Shown here: piece by piece, positions 11,923-23,767 of the stretch
How the letters are laid out: each line of letters starts with the position of its first letter
How positions within the stretch are numbered: position 1 is the stretch's first letter
NCBI RefSeq assembly: GCF_000003815.2
Contig: NC_049996.1
Coordinates: 5,718,012 to 5,782,011 of the forward strand
Direction of reading: 5' to 3'
DNA from: Branchiostoma floridae
Taxonomy: Eukaryota; Chordata; Leptocardii; Amphioxiformes; Branchiostomatidae
Length of the DNA stretch: 64,000 nucleotides
Made by a program: the position numbers and the translations under genes
Notes under the pieces: model-generated
Told to the model about the DNA's origin: nothing
The model's input: only the letters and a program-made list of their open reading frames with translations
Databases searched by the model: none

Positions 11923-12499
11923 TTAGGAAAGGCCCCCCACACGTATAATGGTACAGTCGGCCTCGTGCCCAGCCCCTCGTGCCCGGCCTATTGTGCCCAT
12001 ATGGCTGGCACCGGGAGCGCTCCTTTCCCAGATGTTTCTGTTCGAGGAGTTTCAGTATAGAATTCATGTGATAAATGTAACGTACACTTTGTAATCTTCA
12101 TGATGTATGAAACTTAAGAATCTGCAGTGAAAACTCTGAAAAAAGCGTGGCAATTAAAACTATTGCCATGGCGACGGTTTTCTTGTTTATAAGTATCAAT
12201 GATTGTTGTTGTAGGTGTGTTCTAGTCTTCGTTTTCTGGCTGTAACGTCATGTATGGAAATTGTTTTGCACTATGGATTTTTGTATGTCATTGCTGTCAA
12301 CAAAGAAGACTCTCTTGTGGGTGACAAGTGGCCTTTTCATTGATTATACATTTTCCAGATAAATCATATTAGTAATCTTTTCTACTTTTTACTAGCGAAT
12401 TCTAATTGCACCCAAGCACCCACGATCTAGTATCACTAAACAGAACCAGAACAGCAAAGGGAAAAACAGAAGCATTGTGCACAAGAATGAAATACCCTT

Positions 12500-12760
12500 T
12501 CAAAATCATGCAATTATATCAATTTCTCATTGAATATGCAAATTAGGTAATGATTTGCATACTTGATATTTCTGTCTTTATCAGTTATATGTCATATGTT
12601 TGGGTGTCCTAACATCGTGGATATATAAAATGTCCTCATTAATTTTGCAAATTGGCCACTGATTTACATGATTACTATTGAATTATGTAAGGTATCTCCA
12701 AAGCTATGTACATTCTAAATATCATGACCATCCGTCAACCCCTTCCCTTCCCGATTTACT
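12500..12760 (-). repeat. R1-related fragment, inverted
   Basis: Contains 'aatatgcaaattaggtaatg', 'tttgcaaattggccactg' and 'atcatgaccatccgtcaacc', the R1 order read on the minus strand. Confidence 0.55.
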
Positions 12761-12916
12761 CCCCACAAAAGGATGATGCAACTACGCAGAAGCGTATACT
12801 ATACAGACAGGCTAGCCCTTGGGGCGTCGCCAAAAATGCACTCCATTATTTGATACAGTTACGGATTTTGAGGGCCATCTAATATAGTCTGGTGGCAGAC
12901 ACCGATAAGCGTCCAA

Positions 12917-15900
12917 TGCGGTTCATACAAAGTTTTTTTGCTGTTTCTATATCTCTGAGGTGTGCTCTATCAGAATCTGGATGATGCCACTCTGTCATCC
13001 TTGGGCAATTCGCACAATATGCAAATTAAGGCGGCCATTAAGGAAAATCTTGTTTTTGTCAATATTTCAGTAACCATACAGGATATCAAATTGATTTTGG
13101 TGTCTATTCCCATGTTTTGAGGGGTATAGAATCAGATTAAGTCATTTCAGTAAAGATCACACCACTATTTTGTACTGAATATGCATATAATATGCAAATT
13201 AAGGCGGATATGACGGAAATTCTCACTTTTGTCAATATCTCAGCAACCATACATGCTATAAAAATATTTTTGCTGTCTATCCCCATGTTTTGAGGGGTTA
13301 AGAATTAGAATAAGTCATTTCAGTAATGTTCACACCACTATTTCATACTGAATAGGCATATAATATGCAAATTAAGGCGGTTATTACGAAAGTCTTGCTT
13401 GTGTCAATATCTCAGCAACCACACATGGTATCAAATTCACTTTGTGGAATAGTCTTTCCCCATGTTTTGAGGGGTATAGAATCAGATTAAGCCATTTCAG
13501 TAAAGATCACACCAATATTTGTAATGCTAAGTAGGCATACAATATGCAAATAAGGCGGTCATTACGGAAAATCTTGTTTTCGTCAATGTCTTAGTAACTG
13601 CACATGGTATCAAAATAAATTTGGTGTCTATCCCCATGTTTTGAGGGGTTATGGATTAGATTAAGCCATGTCAGTATTGATCACATAAATACTTTTTTGT
13701 TAATGTTAAGAAATTAGCTTAAGTGTATATCCTAGTCATTGCATACACTATAATTATGCTTATATATGTTGCCATTACTGGTTTGACTCAGTCCTCCAAC
13801 AAGTCACAAACATTGTCACAGACATGAACCTGTGTGGTGTGCTCATTCTGGCAGTCAGTGCTTCTCTGTGATATCCACAAAAATGTACATGGCAAGTGAG
13901 GTGTATGGCATCCACGCATTGCTATCAAGGTGTATCCGTAGGACAACCACACTACTGGGGTACAGACTGAGAGAACAGACACTACTGGCCCAGGGGTAAC
14001 TGACAACAGAGGGGGTACAAACACTTCTGGGCTTACGGGCACAACTGGTGGTACATACGTCTACATCAGGTATGGCCTCTACTACACAGTATGAATGGAC
14101 ATTACGGGAGATACGGGCACTACTAGGGGTGCGGATATATATCGATGCTACAGGGGGAACGGACAATAAGTTTCAAAAAAAGTCGGACCTGAAAAACATC
14201 AATTTGGCCCGATTAGAAAATGAACACACTATATCGGAAGATATTCACATGTGTTGGGGCATAGCAGTACAGGAAAATAACAAGAGTGGAGTGGAGTGGA
14301 GTGGAGGTTTCTAATAAGTTAGACTTTCTACATTCAAACGTGCAGAGGCAGTTACTGGGGGTATGGGCGCTACTGGGGGGTACGGACTACAGATATGGAA
14401 ACTACTGGGGATACAGACACTACCAGGAGTACCAACACTACAGGAGATACAGACACTACAGTGGGTACAGACACTACAGTGGGTACAGACAATACAGTGG
14501 AGACCGACACTACAGTGGGTACAGACACCACACCTGGGTACTGACACTACATTGTACAGAAACTATACTTGGGGTAGCGGACATTCCTGGGGGTATGGAC
14601 ACTACTGGTGTTATTGACACTACTGGGAGTATGGACACTACTTGGGGTATGAACACTACTGGGGGTACGGACACTACTGGGGGTACGGACACTACTGGGG
14701 GTACGGACACTACTGGGGGTACAGATACTACTGGGGGTACAGAATCTACAGTCCCCACACTTGGGTACTGACACTACATTGTACAAAAACTATACTTGGG
14801 GTACGGACATGACTGGCGGTACGGACACTACTGGGACAATGGACACTACTGGGGGTACGGAAACTACTTGGGGTATGGACAATACTGGGGGTACGGACAC
14901 TACTGGGGGTATGGACACTACTGGGGGGGGGGGGTACGGACATTACTGGGGGCATGGGCACTACTGGGGGTATGGCCACTACTGGGGGTACGGACGCTAC
15001 TGGGGGTACGGACACTACTGCGGGTACTGACACTACTGCGGGTACTGACAAGTTACTCGGGGTACCAACACTACTGGGGGTACGGACACTACTGGGGGTA
15101 CGGACACTACTGGGGGTACGGACAAGTTACTGGGGGTATGGACACTACTGGGGGTACGGACACTACTGGGGGTACGGACACTACTGGGGATACGGACACT
15201 ACTGGGGGTACGGACACTACTGGGGGTACGGACAAGTTACTGGGGGTATGGACACTACTGGGGGTACGGACACTACTGGGGGTACGGACACTACTGGTGT
15301 ACGGACACTACTGGGAGACGGACACTACTGGGGGTACGGACACTACAATATACACTATTTGGGATATGGACACTATTTGGGGTTCGGAAAAAAACTGGGG
15401 TACAGGCACTACTGGGGGTACGGCCAATACTGGGAATATGGACACTACTGGGGTATAACACTACACTACTGACCAAGGGAGCATTTGGTACTACTGGGGG
15501 TATGGACACTGCTGGGGAAGGGGGGATTGACACTACGGGGGAACGGATACTTAACGACTCGGATATGCACTGAAGTTGATTTTTGTATATTTTCAATAAA
15601 AACGTGGATAGACACCAAAATTATTTTCATAGCATGTGTGGTTACTGAGATATTGACAAAGGCAAGATTTTCCATAATGACCGCCTTAATTTGCATATTA
15701 TATGCCTATTCAGTATAGAATAGTGGTGTGATCTTTACTGAAATGACTTAATCTGATTCTTCACCCCTCAAAACATGGGGATAGACACCAAAGTGAATTT
15801 GATACCATGTGTGGTTGTTGAGATATTGATAAAAGCAAGACTTTCTGTAATAACCGCCTTAATTTGCATATTATATGCCTATTTAGCACAAAATAGTGGT

Positions 15901-16321
15901 GTGATCATTACTGAAATGGCTTAATCTGATTCTTTAACCCCTCAAAACATGGGAATAGATAGCAAAATTATTTTTATAGCATGTGTGGTTACTGAGATAT
16001 TGACAATGCAGGATTTTCCGTAATAACCGCCTTAATTTGCATATTATATGCATATTCAGTACAAAATAGTGGTGTGATCTTTACTGAAATGACTTAATCT
16101 GATTCTTTACCCTTCAAAACATGGGGATAGACACCAAAATCAATTTCATAACATGTGTGGCTACTGAGATATTGACGAAAACAAGATATTCCTTAATGGC
16201 CGCCTTAATTTGCATATTGTGCGGATTGCCCAATGATGACAGAGTGGCATCATCCAGATTCTGATAGAGCACACCTCAGAGGTATAGAAACAGCAAAAAA
16301 ACTTTGTATAAACCGCATTGC
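12917..16321. mobile_element. 3.4 kb fold-back element with tandem-repeat arms
   Basis: The left arm (12917-13690) and right arm (15590-16321) are long inverted copies. Each arm contains about four tandem units of 173-179 bp marked by ATGCAAATTAAGGCGG (13021, 13194, 13367, 13546 on the left; 15681, 15854, 16027, 16200 inverted on the right). The outermost match is GCAATGCGGTTTATACAAAG or its complement. The centre holds a diverged segment and an 18-bp minisatellite. There is no transposase ORF, so this looks like a fold-back (FB-like) non-autonomous DNA element. Confidence 0.75.
14370..15530. repeat. 18-bp minisatellite at the fold-back centre
   Basis: The unit is approximately CTGGGGGTACGGACACTA. 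Because 18 is divisible by 3, several frames on both strands stay open, giving hexapeptide repeats (TGGTDT, YWGYGH, LLGVRT). Degenerate units extend left to about 13930. The ORFs follow from the unit length and are not evidence of a protein. Confidence 0.9.
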
Positions 16322-16361
16322 AAGGTTGTCCCAAAAAATGGGGTTTGGCAACCGGACTATG

Positions 16362-18085
16362 AGCATCTCTAGAAAAGAACCACGCACATGACCAATAATA
16401 TATAGCCAAATCTGTACAGGTGACCACTTCTACATAAGGGCCACATGGTCATCGATATACAGTCAGACCTTTGTTAGTGACCACATCTACATGAAGACCA
16501 CCCTGACATTGATATACAGTCAAAACTGTAGTAGTGACAACCTCTACATAAGGACCACCTTGACATTGATATACAGTCAAACCTGTAAAGTGACAACTTC
16601 TACATGAGGACCACCCTGACATTGATATACAGTCAAACCTGTAAAGTGACAACTTCTACATGAGGACCACCCTGACATTGATATACAGTCAAACCTGTAA
16701 AGTGACAACTTCTACATGAGGACCACCCTGACATTGATATACAGTCAAAACTGTAAAGTGACAACTTCTACATGAGGACCACCTTGACATTGATATACAG
16801 TGAAACCTGTAAAGTGACAACTTCTACATAAGGACCACCCTGACATTGATATACAGTCAAACCCGTACAAGTGACCACCTCTACATAAGGACCACCTTGA
16901 CATTGATATACAGTCAAACCTGTAAAGTGACAACTTCTACATGAGGACCACCCTGACATTGATATACAGTCAAACCTGTAAAGTGACAACTTCTACATGA
17001 GGACCACCCTGACATTGATATACAGTCAAACCTGTAAAGTGACAACTTCTACATGAGGACCACCCTGACATTGATATACAGTCAAACCTGTAAAGTGACA
17101 ACTTCTACATGAGGACCACCCTGACATTGATATACAGTCAAACCTGTAAAGTGACAACTTCTACATGAGGACCACCCTGACATTGATATACAGTCAAACC
17201 TGTAAAGTGACAACTTCTACATGAGGACCACCCTGACATTGATATACAGTCAAACCTGTAAAGTGACAACTTCTACATGAGGACCACCCTGACATTGATA
17301 TACAGTCAAACCTGTAAAGTGACAACTTCTACATGAGGACCACCCTGACATTGATATACAGTCAAACCTGTAAAGTGACAACTTCTACATGAGGACCACC
17401 CTGACATTGATATACAGTCAAACCTGTAAAGTGACAACTTCTACATGAGGACCACCCTGACATTGATATACAGTCAAAACTGTAAAGTGACAACTTCTAC
17501 ATGAGGACCACCTTGACATTGATATACAGTGAAACCTGTAAAGTGACAACTTCTACATAAGGACCACCCTGACATTGATATACAGTCAAACCCGTACAAG
17601 TGACCACCTCTACATAAGGACCACCCTGACATTGATATACAGTCAAACCTGTAAAGTGACAACTTCTACATGAGGACCACCCTGACATTGATATACAGTC
17701 AAACCTGTAAAGTGACAACTTCTACATGAGGACCACCCTGACATTGATATACAGTCAAACCTGTAAAGTGACAACTTCTACATGAGGACCACCCTGACAT
17801 TGATATACAGTCAAAACTGTAAAGTGACAACTTCTACATGAGGACCACCTTGACATTGATATACAGTCAGACCTGTATTAGTGACCACCTGTACATAAGG
17901 ACCACCTGGCTACTGATATAAGGTCACCACCTCTACATATAGACTTACAGTTTGATATAAATTGATATACAGTCAACTGCCTAGCTCTACAGAAGGGCCA
18001 ACCTGCCACTGATATACAGAAACCTGTGAGCATCTCTTCAAAAGAACCACGCACATGGCCAATAACATATGGCCAAATCTGTACA
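16362..18085. repeat. Direct repeats flanking the 56-bp array
   Basis: 'gagcatctctagaaaagaac' with 'ccacgcacatgaccaataa' at 16362-16420 recurs nearly identically at 18025-18085. The array either expanded inside, or was duplicated together with, a larger unit. Confidence 0.7.
16430..17930. repeat. 56-bp minisatellite with a 13-unit higher-order repeat
   Basis: About 26 head-to-tail copies of a 56-bp unit containing 'cattgatatacagtcaaacc'. The variant pattern at 16741-16990 recurs at 17472-17718, 729-731 bp later (13 units), so a block was duplicated recently. Minus-strand ORFs over it are repeat artefacts. Confidence 0.9.
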
Positions 18086-18430
18086 CCTCTACATAAGAAC
18101 CACCCCTGCATAAGAACCACCTGGGCATTGATATACAGTCCAAACTGTGCTACTACTAGTGAGCACCTCTACGTACATAAGGACCACCTGGCCATTGACA
18201 TACAAAACAAAACAAATCAAACAAGATAATAAGTTCCCCAAAGATTCAGATGCTTCATTCATCATTGACAAAGGGAAACCCCAATTTTCAATGAGTATCA
18301 ACTCTGAAGACAAGTAGAACTAGTTCTCGTCTCACTGGTACAAGTAGTGGGTAAAATAAAATGTATTATGAGTATCAGGAAAGAGTTTTAGAAGCTGAGT
18401 GTTAGAAACTACTTTTGCCCTTGGAGAGCA

Positions 18431-19347
18431 TCAAGGAAACAACACGTGGCGTGGAAAGATAGTTACGGTAGTGCCAACTGTGTTAGCCACCACCAATTGT
18501 CCATCCGGGCCTATAGCGATGTACGACGGGTTCGTCGTGTTCACGACAGTACGGACAAAATCCCCTTGGCTTGTGAACATGTCTACTCTGTTTTTGGAAC
18601 AGTTTGACAAGATGATGCGACCCGAGGAGTCCACGAAGATACCTCGAGGGGGGAAAACATTATCCGGGGTTCCCACAAATTCTAATATCATGTCTCCGAA
18701 GTGATTGTACACCTGAACGTGCCCACGCCAGTCGACAAGCACGACATTTCCCTTGCTGTCTGATGCAACTCCGTGGATTGGAATGGCTTGCATGTCCTTT
18801 GGTACATGTACTTGAAAACCCTCAACGAGGGAGCCATTTGGCTGGTAAATTCTAATTGTATCTACATCTCCAAGGATAACTTTGTTGTTGCACACGTCTA
18901 TCGCAATTGCAGGAAAAGTAAATAAATCGACGTGAATGTCAAACGTCTTTAGAGGCAGACCTTTCATATTGTACTGTACGACTTGTCCAGTAGGTACACT
19001 TCCCCGTACCCATTTGTTCTTACCCGCTACCCACAGTTTGTCAGGCTCCACGCCAATGGCAACAGTGTGCGGGGATATCTTCCGATGTTCACCCGGCACA
19101 TCCGTTGGGAAGAGTCGCAGATAGGTCCCATTTATGCTGGAAACCTGGACTCGTTTGTTGCTAACATCAGCGATAAATATCTCATTGTCAGCAGACACAG
19201 CCATCCCGAGATTCAAATCAAATTGTCCAGGTTCTTTTCCTCTGTCCCCAAAAGTGATCTTCTGCATCTTTCTGTTACTACTAAATTTTCCAGGTTCTCT
19301 TCCCCACTCATCAATGGTGATCGTCTCCAACCTTTTTTCATAGTTTT
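18431..19347 (-). CDS. Gene B last exon: NHL-repeat propeller
   Basis: The acceptor (ttgcag) is at 19348-19350, and the frame is open for 304 codons. Blade signatures: FGDRGKEPGQFDLNLGMAVS, FIADVSNKRVQVSSINGTY, PHTVAIG...LWVAG, GVASDSKGNVVLVDW, RGIFVDSSGRIILSNCSKNR and YIAIGPDGQLVVANTVG. Each is the NHL pattern G-V/I-A-V-D-x-x-G-x-I-x-V-x-D. Several N-glycosylation sites (NGT, NGS, NCS, NTT) fit an extracellular location. Confidence 0.9.
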
Positions 19348-20230
19348 CTGCAAGAAGTAATAAAACCAGTAGAAGCAGTATGCTTGATAAATTTGCAACA
19401 ATTAATTACTCAACCCTTACTTCATTGCTCTTTTACTTTCTGTCATTTTATGTTCATACAAAGCCACCCTGGTGAGCTTCTAAAACGATTACATAAGTGT
19501 CATAAAGCCACAAATTTCCGGTTAAATCCTGCATACCAACACTCCGGACGAAGTTTCGAGCTAGTCTCACCTTTGAGCTGTGAGCTGTTGGACACTGACG
19601 GAGGTGTGGGGAAATACCTGCTGCGGCCAGTTGAGCTGGAGGTTAAGGTAGAAGCCACAGTCGTTGTCAGCTGTGGATAGCTTTCTGCAATGGACGATAG
19701 AATCGTACCAGGAATGAAGATGATGGCTGTATATTAAAAAGTGTCATTGTGACGCGGCGATCAATGAGAAGATTTATTCACAGGAACCAAGAATATTCAC
19801 ATTCTAAACACCATCTGCTTCACTCTTGTGAAGTTGTGGATTTGACAACAAAAGATTTTGTGAGTTTATTGCAAGAACCTCTTCAGAGAGTGTTTTGATG
19901 CATTGACCAGGGATTTGATCGATTATTTTCATGTAACCAGAATGCATTTTTAACACACAAAAATGAAACAGATATCAAGCTAAAGCAAATGATATGAAAG
20001 ACATTCTGACGTACGCAACGCGTCAAAGGTCAGTTGAACCAGCTTTCAGAAATAATGTTCAGTCTAACAGTTCAATATCTTGACAATATCTAATGACACA
20101 GAGGGACACTGTCCAAGTTTAACCCATCATACTAACACAAGCAGATGTGAAGTCTCACCTGTACTCTGTGAGCTGTTGGATACTGCCGATGGTGTTGGGA
20201 CAGAACTGTAGAATCCAGTAGACTGTGGTA
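18431..20230 (-). CDS. Gene B: NHL beta-propeller protein with Ser/Thr-rich linker (5' end not found)
   Basis: Three minus-strand exons: 20159-20230, 19571-19684 and 18431-19347. All join in phase 1, and the last ends in a stop at 18431-18433. The first two encode short S/T/P-rich linkers that resemble each other, and the last encodes an NHL propeller. NHL repeats form ligand-binding blades in TRIM-NHL and extracellular proteins. There is no RING, B-box or filamin motif here, so a membrane or secreted receptor is more likely than a TRIM protein. A TM or signal exon was not recognised upstream. The pseudogene at 47392-48234 is related. Confidence 0.8.
19571..19684 (-). CDS. Gene B exon: Ser/Thr-rich linker 2
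   Basis: 38 codons, phase 1 to 1, with acceptor ctttctgcag-like and donor gtgaga. It encodes ESYPQLTTTVASTLTSSSTG, then RSRYFPTPPSVSNSSQLK. It shares TP-P/S-x-V-SNSSQ with the next upstream exon, so the two arose by exon duplication. Confidence 0.75.
20159..20230 (-). CDS. Gene B exon: Ser/Thr-rich linker 1
   Basis: 24 codons, phase 1 to 1, preceded by tttgagtgcag and followed by gtgaga. It encodes PQSTGFYSSVPTPSAVSNSS, matching the linker exon at 19571-19684. Confidence 0.7.
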
Positions 20231-20329
20231 CTGCACTCAAATAAGCAACTCATTATATTTCAGCCATACCATAGGTATGGTGAAATAAATTGTATTCGTA
20301 ATGTTTCTTCTTACTTTCTTTCTTCTTTC

Positions 20330-20930
20330 TCCTGTCAGATTTTCAAAGTGATTCATCTCCGCTGTTCCTGGACCGAATGACTTGAAGTTTGGCACAGGGG
20401 TAGAGTGGGCCAATACCCTGGTGCTTTTTTTTTAATTTTGTTTCATATCTGTCTCTAAAATGATTTTATTAATGTATATTTTGGCACCTGTACCCTGGTA
20501 TCATATCCAAATGAGCTGAAATTTGGCACAGATGTGCCTTGATAATTCTCCAATATAAATCCAATATTACTTTCGGTGTACAGTAGAAAGAAATGCTTAT
20601 TTTTGCGATTTTTTGTGATTTTTTAACCAAAAAAGGACACCTTTGGCTTCTGTACCCTGGTTGTAGAACCCGATGACCTGAAGTTTAGTATGGGAGTGCC
20701 TTAGACATCTGCGCACATGGATTCATTAACACTTGAGGCATACAGTACAACAAAATGCTTAATTTTGCGATTATTTAGGCATTTTATGACCAAAAACGTA
20801 CATTTTGGCTCCTGTACTCTGGTTTTAAAACCAAATGACTTGAATTTTGGAAAAGGGGTGCACTAGATATGTATTCAAATGAAAATTGCATAATTTTGGG
20901 CATAAACCACTTCTTTATTTGGGAATTTTT
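20330..20930. repeat. Degenerate tandem repeat, about 150-180 bp
   Basis: Four diverged units built around 'tgtaccctggt' followed by 'ccaaatgacttgaaatttgg' (near 20370, 20485, 20655 and 20812). Confidence 0.6.
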
Positions 20931-21059
20931 TTGGGTCATTTACCAGTAGTCAGAGGGGTCAATGACCTTAGGGTCGTTGACCCTACCTGCAGATTGCACC
21001 TACTGGCCTGTATGTCTATTAAATCTGATTAGAAAGGTAACCAATCATTTAGCCTGAAT

Positions 21060-21850
21060 CTATATCCTAAAGGGGGTGGGGGTGGCAGCCAATCAGCGTG
21101 CCCGGTGTTATCTGGAAGAGTCCTTTCTTACACGGAGGGGTTCATTTTTTTTAATTCATCATTGGATTAATGAAGTCTTTCAGTGGGTGTATTTTTGGAC
21201 TGGTCTATTTTGCAATTTTACAGAAGGTGTGTTGGAAGAGTCCATTCTCGCGCGGAGGGGGGATTTTTTCAAATTCATTTTTGGACTTAGCTGACTACCA
21301 GTTTGTAAAAGTCTTTCAGTAGGGTTATTTTTGGACTGGTCTAATGTGCAATTTTACATGGGTGTGCTGGAAGAGTCCATTCTTGCATGGAGGTAGGTTT
21401 TTTTTAATCTATTTTTTGGACTTTAGTGATTATGCCAAGGTCCTATTTTAACGGATGTATTTTTTGACTGACTCTACTTGGAATAGTCCATTTTTGCACA
21501 CGGAAGTTTTTTTTTCAAGTTCAGTTTTGGACGGGTGATGATTCAAAATTCAATTTCTAGACTGTGTTTTTAGACTGGTCTATTATACCTTTTCATGCAC
21601 TGGGACATTTTTTATTGCCAAATTCAATTCTGGATTCAGTTTCTTATTCAAAAGGCCAAGGTTTCAGTGGGAGTATTTCTGGACTGGTCTATTGTGCAAA
21701 TTCACATAGGGTGCACTGGAGTCCATTCTTGAACGGGGGAATTTGGTAAGATTCATTTTTGGGTTAAACCGTCATTAGTAAAAGTGATTTTTCAAATGGG
21801 TGATTTTGAAATAGTCTATTGTTGCATGGGGAGGGAGATGGCTGAAATAT
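21060..21850. repeat. Degenerate tandem repeat, about 110-140 bp
   Basis: Repeated 'tggaagagtccattcttgc...cggagggg' and 'tttttggactggtctattttgc' phrases. ORFs such as 21076-21294 fall within it and are repeat-derived. Confidence 0.65.
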
Positions 21851-22095
21851 GCTGTATTTGCTCTCAAGCAAATGTCGGCCTTTCTAGTGAGGAACTTATT
21901 TCCATAATTTATGTAGAAATTGCAAAACCGCTTCATGATTAATAATGGGAATTTTATAATTGTGACATGTGTACGTTAGTCAATGATGAACAACACCATG
22001 CATAAATTATGTTAATGTGTTAGTCAATTGCATGAAATTTACAAAAGCTCTGAATTTTCATGGAGGTATAAGGTCGCCGAACTCTAGTTTGTGAT
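21840..22095 (+). repeat. R1-type fragment
   Basis: Ends 'aattttcatggaggtataag' then 'gtcgccgaactctagtttg', the same terminus as the copy at 53571-54636. Confidence 0.7.
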
Positions 22096-22361
22096 ATATT
22101 TTGTGTGTATATGCGGGTGTTGGTAATAAGGAGGTAAGTTCTATGATGATGGTCGCCTTACCTACTGCTGTCATCACATCTATCCAATAAGCTAACTAAA
22201 ATTGGCACAAAAAGGTTGAAACTTTGGTTGATCATATTTCCGTTATTTCTACATCAATTACGTTAGTACTCCAAACTTTTAATGTCGAGTTTATTGGACT
22301 GTTGGACACCACAGACGACCTGGCAACCTAAATTCTACTCCTTTTTCAGTTTTGTTTTATT

Positions 22362-23462
22362 ACCTTTGCCAGAATGGCTAAAGTTATGTTTTGGGCTTGT
22401 GGGTCTGTCTGTCTGTGTGTGTGTTAACAGTATAACTCAAGAAGCCTTGGATGGATCCCGATAATATTTGGTAGGTGGGTAGGTGTCGGGAAAACGAAGG
22501 TCAAGTTCGATTATGGGCCCCCTAGCGGCTTGCTAAGGTACTGCAGCAGAATCTCAATTTTTGATATCTCGTCTTCTGGACATGCTGTGGTTATGATTTT
22601 TGAGAGGTAGATAGCCCTTGGGGCAGAGAGTAAGTGCTGTAAGTTTGGACCCCCTAGCGGCTTGTTTGGAACTGCAGTCGCCGATTTCCTTTCAAACTTT
22701 GGACGAGAGTAACTCGAGAACGTGTAGATGGATCGTCATGATTTTTGGTATGCAGATAGCCCAAGTAACAATGTACAAAATAGAATACTAATTATGCAAA
22801 TCAGTAACTAATTTGCATAATTAATGAGGAAAGTTTATAAATCCACTGTATTTCATGATAGGACTTTCAAACTTGTCACATTTGTAGCTGAGAAAGAAAG
22901 AAATATCAATACATATTAATTATGCATATGATGATCTCATTTGCATAATTAATAGAAAATATGAACGTGTTGACGGAGCGTCATGATTTTTGGTATGTAG
23001 ATAGCCTAAGTAAAAAATTACATAATGAGATACTAGTTATGCAAATTAACAGCTAATTTGCATAATTAATGAGGAAAGTTGGTAAATCCACTGCATTCCG
23101 TGATAGCACTTTTAAACTTGTCACATATGTAACTGAGAAAGATGGCAGAGAGACATGTTTGGGTCCGCTAAACGTCTTTTCTTGAACTGCAGGAGCCGGT
23201 TTAGTTTCCTACTTTGAAAGAGAATAAGTCAAGAAGGGATGAAAGGATCATCATGATTTTTGGTAGCTTAACAGGTTAAGTTATGCTTGATACAATTTAA
23301 TATTACTAATTATTAGTATGTAAATAGGGATCGGATTTGTATAAGCAATGGCGAAATGTTATGAACCAACTCCAGGCATATAAAATAAAACGTAATGAGT
23401 AACACATTTCTGTCTACAGACATCATTCTACATAACAAACCTGGTTTATTTGACAAAGGTAT
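22362..23462 (+). repeat. R1 dispersed repeat, full-length-like copy
   Basis: Collinear with 7190-8346 from TACCTTTGCCAGAATGGC to TTTGACAAAGGTATG, without the GT expansion. It lies directly upstream of gene C. Confidence 0.75.
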
Positions 23463-23685
23463 GTGTTCGTGGAACTCTAGTTCTTGATGTTTCAATCAGT
23501 GATATGGCGGTCACTCTAGAAAGTTTTCTTTGTTCTTTCATCATGCGCGGTGCATGATGCATTTGGCTAGACCTGATGGCCTTGTTTCTCTTTAAGTGGT
23601 TAGTAGGTCTTCATATATACGAACCGAAGTTTTACTTTTCTGTTAAGGGAACTTTGAATATACATATCGTTTTTATTACCTTCAG

Positions 23686-23767
23686 TTTTCGCCAACTGCA
23701 ACCTGCATGAACAGACGGAAAACGACAAACAACCCTAAAAAGGAAGACACGCTAATGACCAAGAAAG
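23686..23767 (+). CDS. Gene C exon: short linker
   Basis: 82 nt between attaccttcag and gtgaga, phase 0 to 1, encoding FSPTATCMNRRKTTNNPKKE then DTLMTKK. The length and phases are identical to gene A 3603-3684. Confidence 0.55.

Noticed and set aside
14286-15472. Long ORFs (up to 220 codons) encoding GYGHYW/TGGTDT repeats
   Set aside because: An 18-bp unit leaves several frames open on both strands. There is no splice or domain evidence.
16430-17930. Regular repeats resembling a CRISPR array
   Set aside because: The units are continuous 56-bp tandem copies with no unique spacers, in animal DNA with introns. It is a minisatellite.
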